This document shows positions 1-6,242 of a stretch of 7,387 bases of DNA, one piece after another. Position 1 is the stretch's first letter. Each line of letters opens with the position of its first letter. Under the pieces are notes generated by a model that did no database searches, had not been told where the DNA came from, and saw nothing but the letters and a program-made list of their open reading frames with translations. This DNA is from Lachnospiraceae bacterium UBA7481 (GTDB lineage Bacteria; Bacillota; Clostridia; Lachnospirales; Lachnospiraceae): the NCBI GenBank assembly GCA_002478505.1, contig DLOP01000093.1:19224-26610 (forward strand), in the 5' to 3' direction. Both the position numbers and the translations under genes were made by a program.

Positions 1-253
1 CATCCACGCTGTAACTGATCCTGCCGGCATCATCTTCTATATTCAGCCTGACCTGTCCCACCGGCTTCATAAAATCCATGGCAATATAAAGCAGAACATC
101 CTCCGCCTGCATCATACGGTCACACCATCCGGTATGTTCCTCCCAGGATATCTTTTCCTGATGAAAAGAATTGGCGCGTGTCTCCGGTTCATTTGCCCAG
201 TCAAAGAGTATTTTCTTATCCCTCTCGTTTGCCTTTCTTAGATACAAACTCAT
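1..253 (-). CDS. pseH: PseH-like GNAT N-acetyltransferase, 3' end beyond window
   Basis: The first 84 codons of a gene start at the ATG at 253 and stay open to the window edge. The protein begins MSLYLRKANERDKKILFDWA and continues with NEPETRANSF and ISWEEHTGW. This is the pattern of GNAT acetyltransferases in pseudaminic and legionaminic acid clusters (an 'LRxAxxxDxxxLfxWaNdpxxRxnSf' start, then an 'I..eeH..W' segment). VGQVRLNIEDDAGRISYSVD follows at about residues 65-84 and fits the central beta strands of the fold. The acetyl-CoA-binding loop would lie outside the window. The expected role is acetyl-CoA-dependent N-acetylation of UDP-4-amino-4,6-dideoxy-N-acetyl-beta-L-altrosamine, the step after PseC and before PseG. 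The start is well supported: GGAGGG at 259-264 lies 5 bases upstream, and the ATG overlaps the pseF stop (ATGA), implying translational coupling. The substrate is inferred from the neighbours; a different acyl-CoA donor or a legionaminate-type substrate cannot be excluded from this fragment. Confidence 0.82.
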   Translation of the reverse strand, partial: MSLYLRKANERDKKILFDWANEPETRANSFHQEKISWEEHTGWCDRMMQAEDVLLYIAMDFMKPVGQVRLNIEDDAGRISYSVD

Positions 254-948
254 TGCTGCCCTCCGCTCTGCATAAGACGGTATTTCATCTCAGCAATCTT
301 CCAGTCTTCTTCCGTATCGATATCCTGCACCCGCATTTCCTCTTGAAAAAACGGCATGGTTTTTTCCATTACCACCTTCTTCTGTTCCAGAAAGCTCTTA
401 GTCCTTAAACAATAAAACTGTCCACAGTCATGATAAAACGGTTCCAGATCCTGCGACCGTGTAAGTATATGCTCCGGCCATTTGGGTCTTAAATACCCAT
501 CCTGCATCACCACCGCACGCTGGGGCGGAAAGGAAAATCTCACTACCGGAAGCACGGTATCCGCATCCTGACGGATCAATGTTTCCATAGAAGTCCTTAA
601 ATTTTCCGCTGTCAAAAACGGCGCTGTCGGATAGATACAACAAAAATATTCAAAATTCTTTCCTCTTTCCCGATACATCCTAAGCACTTCTTCCAAAACA
701 TCCGCTGTCGTCGCAAAATCATCCGCCATCGCTTCGCTTCGATAAAACGGCACCTTGGCCCCATATGTTCTGGCAATCTCCGCAATCTCCTCATCGTCCG
801 TAGAAACCATGACTTCATCAAAAACACCGGAAGATATCGCCGCTTCAATAGAATAAGCGATGATCGGCTTTCCCAAAAAAGGTTTAATGTTCTTCCGGGG
901 AATACGTTTACTTCCGCCCCTGGCTGTAATAATGGCAACTGCGTTCAT
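250..948 (-). CDS. pseF: CMP-pseudaminic acid synthetase (pseudaminate cytidylyltransferase)
   Basis: A 232-residue cytoplasmic nucleotidyltransferase of the CMP-sialate synthetase family, which transfers CMP from CTP to a nine-carbon nonulosonic acid. The N-terminal CTP-binding motif ARGGSKRIPRKNI is at residues 9-21, STDDEEIA at 49-56, YPTAPF at 106-111, and the metal-binding QDIDTEEDW at 208-216 (D209 and D211). The usual PseF length is about 230 residues, so the protein is full length. The long insert around residues 138-180 (SFPPQRAVV, ILTRSQDLEPFYHDCGQFY) resembles PseF more than NeuA or LegF, and the PseB and PseG neighbours support that choice. The start is an ATG with TGGAGG at 955-960, 6 bases upstream. 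The gene begins 16 bases after the glycosyltransferase stop. Its last codons (SGGQQ) are encoded by the ribosome binding site of the next gene, whose ATG overlaps the TGA. Family assignment is firm; the exact sugar rests on context. Confidence 0.93.
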   Translation of the reverse strand: MNAVAIITARGGSKRIPRKNIKPFLGKPIIAYSIEAAISSGVFDEVMVSTDDEEIAEIARTYGAKVPFYRSEAMADDFATTADVLEEVLRMYRERGKNFEYFCCIYPTAPFLTAENLRTSMETLIRQDADTVLPVVRFSFPPQRAVVMQDGYLRPKWPEHILTRSQDLEPFYHDCGQFYCLRTKSFLEQKKVVMEKTMPFFQEEMRVQDIDTEEDWKIAEMKYRLMQSGGQQ

Positions 949-964
949 ACTAAGCCTCCAGATT

Positions 965-1990
965 TTATCCTTTCATTTTTCTCAATCTGCGGTATCCAAA
1001 TAACAATTTATAATAAAAGAAAAACAGAAAATTAGACCGCATATGCATGGCGATCAGCTTCTGATCTTCCTTTGGCGTCATATCCTTATAATAAGGATTG
1101 TCCTGAAAATCCGGTACAAACTCTTTGATCTTCCTCCGCAGCAGCGCTGTATTGGCCAATTTCTGACGTCTGCCGGAATACATATAGGAAAACAGGGTTG
1201 TAGCATAATAGATCTTCGTAAACCAATATTCTATCTCATCTCGATACGCATGATATAAGTTACGTTTTTTACACTCCTGCAGGAAAAGTTCTCCCGCCTT
1301 CATCCGGTCCAGACAGCGTTCCCATGTCACACGATGCGTCGTGGAATCCTCAAGCATCCGGTAAAAATAAAGCGGCTCCTCCACCCGTTCAAAATGTGTA
1401 AAATAAAGCGACCACAACGGTGATGCACAATTATCCTCATAGAAAATATCCTCCGGGAAATCCAAATGATGCTCTATGATCACCTGTCGACGGTAGATCT
1501 TGACCACCATGCTGCCGGGACAAAGCAGCAGTTTCTTATGTCTCTCTGTATCCAATACACCCGTCTGATCTGCAGTATTATTGACAACGGCTTTTCCGGG
1601 CTGCATCGTATAACCATTCACATGGGAATAATCGCAGCCTGCCAGATCGGCTCCGGTCTGCTCTGCTTTGGTTAAAAGCTTTTCATACATATCAGGGGCA
1701 ATCCAGTCATCACTGTCAATAAATCCGATCCATTCTCCCTGCGCTGCTTTAATGCCGCGGTTTTTCGCGCCCCCCTGCCTATGATTTTTCTCACTGGCAA
1801 TGACTTTGACACGCCCCGGATAGTTCTCCTCATACTGCCTGAGTACTTTCAGGGAATCATCTGTGGACGCGTCGTCTACCGCAATGATCTCATAATCCGA
1901 AACCGTCTGCGCCAGCAGGGAATCAAGACACTGATTCAATTTCTGGTCCGCGGTCATATTATAGACCGGAACGATAATGGATAACTGCAT
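965..1990 (-). CDS. Family 2 (GT-A) glycosyltransferase embedded in the pse operon
   Basis: A 341-residue inverting glycosyltransferase of the GT2 type. The GT-A nucleotide-binding start SIIVPVYN is at residues 4-11, AVDDASTDDS at 37-46, GGAKNRGIKAAQGEW at 73-87, and the metal-binding IDSDDW at 91-96. A later acidic FYEDN at 183-187 is typical of the acceptor or catalytic side. There is no signal peptide. The C-terminus, about residues 320-341, is aromatic and then basic (NFLFFFYYKLLFGYRRLRK), suggesting peripheral attachment to the inner membrane face. The ATG overlaps the pseG stop by 32 bases and has GGAGAGG 7 bases upstream, so translation is probably coupled to pseG. Its donor and acceptor cannot be read from the sequence. 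Location suggests it builds the glycan that carries pseudaminic acid, or possibly transfers the CMP-activated sugar itself, although known nonulosonate transferases are mostly in other families. Confidence 0.9.
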   Translation of the reverse strand: MQLSIIVPVYNMTADQKLNQCLDSLLAQTVSDYEIIAVDDASTDDSLKVLRQYEENYPGRVKVIASEKNHRQGGAKNRGIKAAQGEWIGFIDSDDWIAPDMYEKLLTKAEQTGADLAGCDYSHVNGYTMQPGKAVVNNTADQTGVLDTERHKKLLLCPGSMVVKIYRRQVIIEHHLDFPEDIFYEDNCASPLWSLYFTHFERVEEPLYFYRMLEDSTTHRVTWERCLDRMKAGELFLQECKKRNLYHAYRDEIEYWFTKIYYATTLFSYMYSGRRQKLANTALLRRKIKEFVPDFQDNPYYKDMTPKEDQKLIAMHMRSNFLFFFYYKLLFGYRRLRKMKG

Positions 1991-3017
1991 CTACGATCCT
2001 CTCCGCTCCCTTGCCATCTACCAAAGCTCTTAGTTTTTCGGAAACAGCCGCCCTTTCAACATAGTTCTGCATCAGCTCTTTTATCATCTCAATCAGCCGG
2101 TCATAAGAAAAATCTTTTCTAATGTCGCCTGCATACCAAACCAGATCCCGTGCCGCAAATCCCTTGACATTGTCCAACTGATTATCCGCCATACTAAAGC
2201 AGATTCCGGGAGTCCCACATGCCGCCATCTCATAAAGCGTTGTGCCACCCGCCGTGATCAAAAGATCGGTTTCCAGCATTGCGTCCTTTAACGTGGGAAG
2301 CGAAGGATAGATCTTGATCCTCATAGCATCGGTTTTCGCTTCCGCCAAACAGTCCGCTGAAAGCTTTCTGATCTCCTCGATCTCACGGTTAAATGCTCCA
2401 CAGATCAGCGTAATTTCTACTCCGGCAAACAAATCCCGCCGCGCCAGAATTGTCTCCGTAAACCGCTTCATAAAATGATACTCATCCGTTCCTCCGGTCA
2501 CCACCAGCACCCTTTTTACAGTCTTACTGATCTGTTTCACAGGTAAATCTTTAAACTCTTTACGCAGCGGCGCATAATTGCAACCCAGCAGAAGTTTTGT
2601 ATCCGGATATTCCTTCTGATAATCAAACAAATCATAATAGACCGCATAATCAATGAGAATGCTACATGACCAGATCGCTGCATGCAGATCATCAATATAT
2701 GCGGTCTTTGTCATTTTACTCACAGCTTTCATGTACTCCTCAGAGACAAAATAGCTGTCGATCAGCATCATCTCCACGTGCCGATCGGCAATCAGCCTCT
2801 CTATTACCGAGATCTCCCCGGCAAAATCATCCCACCGGCGTCCCAGACAGATCGTCTGATATCCCCGTTCCTGCGGGAATCTCTCCGAGCACTCCTCGGC
2901 TACAATAAACACTGTCCGGATCCCTTTTTCAGCAGCCGCGTCAGCGATCGCCAGACACCTCATCATATGTCCTGTGGCTGTAACGCGATTGGCTTCCGTT
3001 CTGATATACAAAATCAT
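1959..3017 (-). CDS. pseG: UDP-2,4-diacetamido-2,4,6-trideoxy-beta-L-altropyranose hydrolase
   Basis: A 352-residue cytoplasmic GT-B-fold hydrolase that cleaves UDP from the 2,4-diacetamido sugar to give the free hexose used by PseI. The N-terminus MILYIRTEANRVTATGHMMR matches the family signature (usually RADxSxxIGTGHvMRCL). H17 aligns with the catalytic histidine described for the Campylobacter enzyme. The C-terminal nucleotide-binding half shows VVTGGTDEYH at 172-181 and ITAGGTTLYEMAACGTPG at 254-271, followed by ADNQ at 277-280, where UDP is held. The usual IGTGH is TATGH here, a mild variation that keeps the GH pair. The length is slightly longer than the roughly 275-residue minimal PseG but within the range of Gram-positive homologues, and there is no fused acetyltransferase domain, consistent with a separate pseH. 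The ATG at 3017 is preceded by AAGGGGAAG at a somewhat long spacing. The gene follows pseI by 42 bases and overlaps the next gene. Confidence 0.93.
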   Translation of the reverse strand: MILYIRTEANRVTATGHMMRCLAIADAAAEKGIRTVFIVAEECSERFPQERGYQTICLGRRWDDFAGEISVIERLIADRHVEMMLIDSYFVSEEYMKAVSKMTKTAYIDDLHAAIWSCSILIDYAVYYDLFDYQKEYPDTKLLLGCNYAPLRKEFKDLPVKQISKTVKRVLVVTGGTDEYHFMKRFTETILARRDLFAGVEITLICGAFNREIEEIRKLSADCLAEAKTDAMRIKIYPSLPTLKDAMLETDLLITAGGTTLYEMAACGTPGICFSMADNQLDNVKGFAARDLVWYAGDIRKDFSYDRLIEMIKELMQNYVERAAVSEKLRALVDGKGAERIVDAVIHYRSGL

Positions 3018-3059
3018 CTGATTCTAACTTCCCCTTATATAACACATGCGCCAGACCTA

Positions 3060-4142
3060 TCAGCCTTCTGCCGTCTCCAATAGCTCCCAGCTGAGAGGCG
3101 TACCAAATGCAATATCCTCTTTTGCCCGCCTTCCAAGCACTTCTTCATAATACTTCGGTGCCATACCGTAAGCCGGTCTGACCACCCGGATATTCTCCGA
3201 CGTTATCCTCTCGCCCTTTGCGATATCAGCGGATACAAAAATGGACTTTCTGGTATTCCGGCTGCTTTCTTCCTCTGCGGAAAGCTCATAACTGACAGTA
3301 CCCATCGCCCTTTCTGCCTGCCTGATCTCATCCACCATCCTCCGGTACTCTTCCGGTTCCATGGAAAATGCGGAATCGGGATTCTCGATCTCTCTTCCGA
3401 GGCAGAAATGCTTCTCGATAATATTTGCTCCCAAAGCAACTGCCGTCACTGCGGCAACGCTTCCCATAGAATGATCCGAAAGTCCGATGGGAACCTGAAA
3501 TCTTTCCTTCATATCCGGGATCGTCTTCAGATTCATGTGTGCCGGAATCGCAGGATAAGAACTGCTGCATTTTAACAGAGCAAGCTGGTCATTGCCCATG
3601 GAATGTACAGCAGCCACTGCCTCTTCAATCTCCTGAATCGTCGCCATACCTACCGACATAATCATCGGCTTTCCGGTTGCCGCCGTTTTTTTGATCAAAG
3701 GGATATCCACAACTTCAAAGGACGCGATCTTATAAAAGGAAACATTCATCTGCTCCAAAAAATCCACCGCCGTCGGATCAAAGGGCGTAGAGAAAAAATC
3801 TATCCCGATCTTATCAGCTTCTTCCTTTAACTCCGGCTGCCATTCCCACGGAGTATATGCTTTGGCATACAGGTCATGGAGATTCTCCCCTTTCCATGCG
3901 TCGCCTTCAAACGTAAAATAGGAATTTCTGCAGTCAAGGGTAATGGTATCTGCGGTATAGGTCTGGATCTTGATGCAGTCGGCGCCTGCTTCTTTTGCCG
4001 CATGGATGATCTCCAGCGCCCGGTTTTTATCCTGTGCATGGTTTGCAGACATCTCCGCAATCAGGTAGGCAGGATGTCCGTCGCCAATGATTCGCTGGTT
4101 GATTTTTAATCTATGATTATTATTCAATCTATGACTATCCAT
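3060..4142 (-). CDS. pseI: Pseudaminic acid synthase
   Basis: This enzyme condenses 2,4-diacetamido-2,4,6-trideoxy-L-altrose with phosphoenolpyruvate to give pseudaminic acid. It is a NeuB-family protein with an N-terminal TIM barrel and a C-terminal SAF (antifreeze-like) domain. Numbered from the ATG at 4142 (360 residues), AYLIAEMSANHA is at 25-36, AGADCIKIQTYT at 52-63, then LKCSSSYPA, VGLSDHS-type IGLSDHSMGS, and NIIEKHF, whose histidine is a metal ligand in this family. The SAF domain covers roughly 294-360 (TRKSIFVSADIAKGERIT, VRPAYGMAPKYYEEVLG). The wording AEMSANHA and YTPWEW is PseI-like rather than NeuB-like. I chose the ATG because AGGGG lies 11 bases upstream. An in-frame TTG at 4193 would add 17 unconserved residues and has only a poor binding site. 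Even so, residues 1-20 form an extension with a repeated HRL-N motif. The gap after pseB is 69 bases. Confidence 0.92.
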   Translation of the reverse strand: MDSHRLNNNHRLKINQRIIGDGHPAYLIAEMSANHAQDKNRALEIIHAAKEAGADCIKIQTYTADTITLDCRNSYFTFEGDAWKGENLHDLYAKAYTPWEWQPELKEEADKIGIDFFSTPFDPTAVDFLEQMNVSFYKIASFEVVDIPLIKKTAATGKPMIMSVGMATIQEIEEAVAAVHSMGNDQLALLKCSSSYPAIPAHMNLKTIPDMKERFQVPIGLSDHSMGSVAAVTAVALGANIIEKHFCLGREIENPDSAFSMEPEEYRRMVDEIRQAERAMGTVSYELSAEEESSRNTRKSIFVSADIAKGERITSENIRVVRPAYGMAPKYYEEVLGRRAKEDIAFGTPLSWELLETAEG

Positions 4143-4153
4143 ATTACCGCTAT

Positions 4154-4158
4154 CCCCT
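4154..4158 (-). promoter_or_regulatory. Ribosome binding site favouring the pseI ATG at 4142
   Basis: AGGGG sits 11 bases before the ATG, a long but workable spacing. The competing TTG at 4193 has only AGAAAAG upstream. This is the reason for the shorter pseI call. Confidence 0.5.
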
Positions 4159-4211
4159 AATACTTTACTATCCCTGACATGATAAATTTCCAATTTCTTT
4201 TCTGATATCTC

Positions 4212-5207
4212 TTATTTCTCCAAATCTAACGTCTTTAACAATTCCTTGATCTGCTCTACACTCAGCCACTCCGTATTATTGCCGGAAGTGTAAGAAAATC
4301 CTTCCGTCACCTTCTTACCGGAAGGGTTCGGTTTCCTGCGCTCGCTCCATACCATCTGAGGATAAACGATAAAATGCTTGTCATATTCATAGGTAGTCAT
4401 AGAGTCCTCTACCGTAACCATGATCTCATGCAGTTTTTCCCCTTCACGAATACCGACCTCCGGCATCTCACAGCCCGGCAGCATCGCCTGCGCAAGATCC
4501 GTGACCTTAAAGGACGGGATCTTGGAAATAAAGGTTTCCCCTCCTTTTGCTTCCTCTAATGCCTTAATTACCAGTTCCACACCCTGCGTCAAGGAGATCC
4601 AGAATCTTGTCATGCGGTAATCCGTAATCGGCAGTTCCTTACCGCCGTTATTTATAATATTATGAAAGAAAGGAATGACCGAACCGCGGCTTCCTGCCAC
4701 ATTGCCATATCTGACAATGGAAAAATTAATATCATTCGCGCCTGCATAGGCATTGGCCGCAATAAATAATTTATCGGATACCAGCTTTGTACCGCCATAC
4801 AGATTGACCGGATTGACTGCCTTGTCCGTAGAAAGCGCAACCACTTTCTTTACGTCACAGTCAAGCGCCGCCTCGATCAGATTCATCGCGCCATGAATAT
4901 TGGTCTTGATCGCTTCATTGGGGTTATACTCACACGCCGGCACCTGTTTTAAGGCTGCCGCATGAATCACATAATCAACACCGTTAAGGGCGCGCCTTAA
5001 ACGTTCCACATCCCGGACGTCGCCGATAAAGAAACGCAGCTTGTCCTTATATTCTTTAAACTCATTCTGCATCATAAACTGTTTAAATTCATCTCTGGAA
5101 TAGATGATGATCTTCTTCGGCTGATAATGGGTCAGCGCATATCTGGTAAAAGCTTTTCCGAAAGAACCGGTTCCTCCGGTAATCAGGATCGTCTTATCAT
5201 TTAACAT
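4212..5207 (-). CDS. pseB: UDP-N-acetylglucosamine 4,6-dehydratase (C5-inverting)
   Basis: This is the first committed enzyme of CMP-pseudaminic acid synthesis. It uses bound NADP to convert UDP-GlcNAc to UDP-2-acetamido-2,6-dideoxy-beta-L-arabino-hexos-4-ulose, inverting C5. The 331-residue length is normal. It is a short-chain dehydrogenase with an extended fold: Rossmann loop GGTGSFG at 11-17, cofactor-phosphate-binding YSRDE at 36-40, GDVRD at 62-66, HAAALKQVP at 82-90, catalytic STDKA at 126-130 (T127, D128, K129), and YGGTK at 137-141 (Y137 and K141). These correspond to the T/D/K/Y catalytic set known for Helicobacter FlaA1, shifted by four. RMTRFWI and GEKLHE complete the family pattern. 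The cytoplasmic, soluble form (no membrane helices) separates it from PglF or CapD. It leads an operon: an exact-consensus promoter lies upstream, and AAAGGA about 10 bases before the ATG is the ribosome binding site. Confidence 0.96.
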   Translation of the reverse strand: MLNDKTILITGGTGSFGKAFTRYALTHYQPKKIIIYSRDEFKQFMMQNEFKEYKDKLRFFIGDVRDVERLRRALNGVDYVIHAAALKQVPACEYNPNEAIKTNIHGAMNLIEAALDCDVKKVVALSTDKAVNPVNLYGGTKLVSDKLFIAANAYAGANDINFSIVRYGNVAGSRGSVIPFFHNIINNGGKELPITDYRMTRFWISLTQGVELVIKALEEAKGGETFISKIPSFKVTDLAQAMLPGCEMPEVGIREGEKLHEIMVTVEDSMTTYEYDKHFIVYPQMVWSERRKPNPSGKKVTEGFSYTSGNNTEWLSVEQIKELLKTLDLEK

Positions 5208-5248
5208 GGGTTTGATTTCCTTTCTCTCATTTTTCGCTCTTTTTCTTA

Positions 5249-5270
5249 TGATAACAATGATTCCTTATCA
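5249..5270 (-). promoter_or_regulatory. Inverted repeat in the pseB leader
   Basis: TGATAA and TTATCA are separated by 10 bases, downstream of the predicted transcription start and about 40 bases before the pseB ATG. It could be a dimeric repressor operator or a weak RNA hairpin. The GATAA...TTATC half-sites recall a Fur-type box, but the spacing is one base longer than the classical 19-base box, so the identity is not assigned. Confidence 0.35.
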
Positions 5271-5293
5271 AAGATTATTGCACAATTGAATTT

Positions 5294-5322
5294 ATTATAT
5301 TCTTTTTTAAAGAGGCTGTCAA
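5294..5322 (-). promoter_or_regulatory. Consensus sigma-A promoter of the pse operon
   Basis: On the minus strand TTGACA (5317-5322) is followed by exactly 17 bases and then TATAAT (5294-5299), a perfect match to the housekeeping promoter consensus. Transcription should start near 5287, leaving a leader of about 80 bases before pseB. It places pseB at the head of the operon and separates it from the upstream phosphoesterase gene. Confidence 0.88.
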
Positions 5323-5364
5323 AAATAAGCCGGATTGGCGCTGCGAAGCAACAAAATTCCACAG

Positions 5365-6216
5365 CTAATTCCTTGCCGACAGATCAATGCATACCACTTC
5401 CGGATCATTAAATAACCTGACAGGGATAATACTGTTGCCTAACCCTCTACTGACAAACATGGTCATGTCATCCATATAGTATGCCCCTGACGTATATTTT
5501 GGAAATAATCCCTGATCCGGCGCAACAACCGGTCCTATCAACGGTAAAATAAACTGACCTCCGTGCGCATGTCCGCATAAAACCAGATCAGCGTCTGCCA
5601 CAGCGTAATTTTCTATGTACTGCGGCTCGTGGGCAAGAACAATATTTAGTGTTTCACTGTTACATTCACTTAAAAGAGCCTTAAGCGTACCGTCGGCAAG
5701 ACTTTTGTCATCCAATCCGATCAAATCAAATGTACCGCCGGAAGCGTTTACGGTAACCGCTTCATTAAACAGAAGGACCGCGCCCGCCTGTTCCATTTCC
5801 TCAAACAGCCTCTGTCTGTCACCCTCATCCAGCCAATATTCATGGTTTCCAGTTACGTAATATACGGGGCACAGTCCCGCCAACTGATCGACCAGATCTA
5901 TCGCCGCATCTATGTCCGTATGATTCGAGTCAACAATATCTCCGGTAATTACAACCATATCGGGCGCCAATTCCATAATTCTATCCATCAGAGCCCGTTG
6001 ATTCCAGCCAAAAACCGTGTTATGCAGATCGGAAATCTGAACGATCCGGAATCCGTCCGGGTAATTTTCAACGGCCCCATTGACATATGTAAATTCCGTC
6101 ACAACAAGATGGCGGTTTTCATAGCGAAAAAAACATAAAACTGCTGCAATAATCCCACCCCATAAAAACCATTTCTTACATCTGACGGAAAATTTCTTTG
6201 CAGTTTCGGATGTCAT
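5365..6216 (-). CDS. Membrane-anchored calcineurin-like metallophosphoesterase (YkuE type)
   Basis: A 283-residue protein with a short cytoplasmic N-terminus, one hydrophobic segment (about residues 16-30, WFLWGGIIAAVLCFF) and a phosphoesterase domain predicted outside the membrane. All metal-ligand motifs are present in order: ISDLHN (D63, H65), GDIVD (D93), GNHE (N124, H125), LAHEP (H196) and CGHAHGGQ (H216, H218). The tail SRGLGNSIIPVRLFNDPEV is characteristic of the YkuE/YaeI branch, some members of which hydrolyse UDP-2,3-diacylglucosamine or related pyrophosphates. The substrate here is unknown; an envelope lipid or nucleotide-sugar pyrophosphate is plausible. The start is the ATG at 6216, with GGAGAGG 6 bases upstream. 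A more distal in-frame TTG at 6231 overlaps that binding site and is unlikely. It follows the DHHW gene by 26 bases and probably shares its transcript. Confidence 0.9.
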   Translation of the reverse strand: MTSETAKKFSVRCKKWFLWGGIIAAVLCFFRYENRHLVVTEFTYVNGAVENYPDGFRIVQISDLHNTVFGWNQRALMDRIMELAPDMVVITGDIVDSNHTDIDAAIDLVDQLAGLCPVYYVTGNHEYWLDEGDRQRLFEEMEQAGAVLLFNEAVTVNASGGTFDLIGLDDKSLADGTLKALLSECNSETLNIVLAHEPQYIENYAVADADLVLCGHAHGGQFILPLIGPVVAPDQGLFPKYTSGAYYMDDMTMFVSRGLGNSIIPVRLFNDPEVVCIDLSARN

Positions 6217-6222
6217 CGTAAT

Positions 6223-6229
6223 CCTCTCC
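6223..6229 (-). promoter_or_regulatory. Ribosome binding site deciding the phosphoesterase start
   Basis: GGAGAGG lies 6 bases before the ATG at 6216 and immediately follows the first T's of the rival TTG at 6231, so the TTG cannot use it. This fixes the start at 6216. Confidence 0.8.
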
Positions 6230-6242
6230 AAATATCATCTCA

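Larger units (their letters stand above)
5208..5364. other. Intergenic spacer upstream of pseB
   Basis: The 157 bases between the phosphoesterase stop and pseB hold the promoter and leader dyad described separately. I see no convincing rho-independent terminator for the upstream gene: the only candidate is a short GCC-loop-GGC stem followed by TTATTTTT around 5323-5338, which is weak. No coding sequence is apparent. Confidence 0.6.

Noticed and set aside
178..408. Plus-strand open frame over the pseF/pseH junction, and all other plus-strand frames
   Set aside because: They lie antisense to well-supported genes, have low-complexity or basic compositions and show no family motifs.
2682..3083. 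133-codon plus-strand frame across the pseG start
   Set aside because: It is antisense to pseG and pseI, with no recognisable domain; the real gene on the other strand has full family motifs.
250..5207. Legionaminic or sialic acid pathway instead of pseudaminic acid
   Set aside because: The first enzyme has the soluble inverting PseB signature, and the synthase (AEMSANHA, YTPWEW) and hydrolase (GH at 16-17 in a PseG frame) read as PseI and PseG; no NeuC/LegG-type epimerase is present.
6217..6231. TTG start at 6231 for the phosphoesterase, giving 288 residues
   Set aside because: It overlaps the good GGAGAGG ribosome binding site that serves the ATG at 6216.
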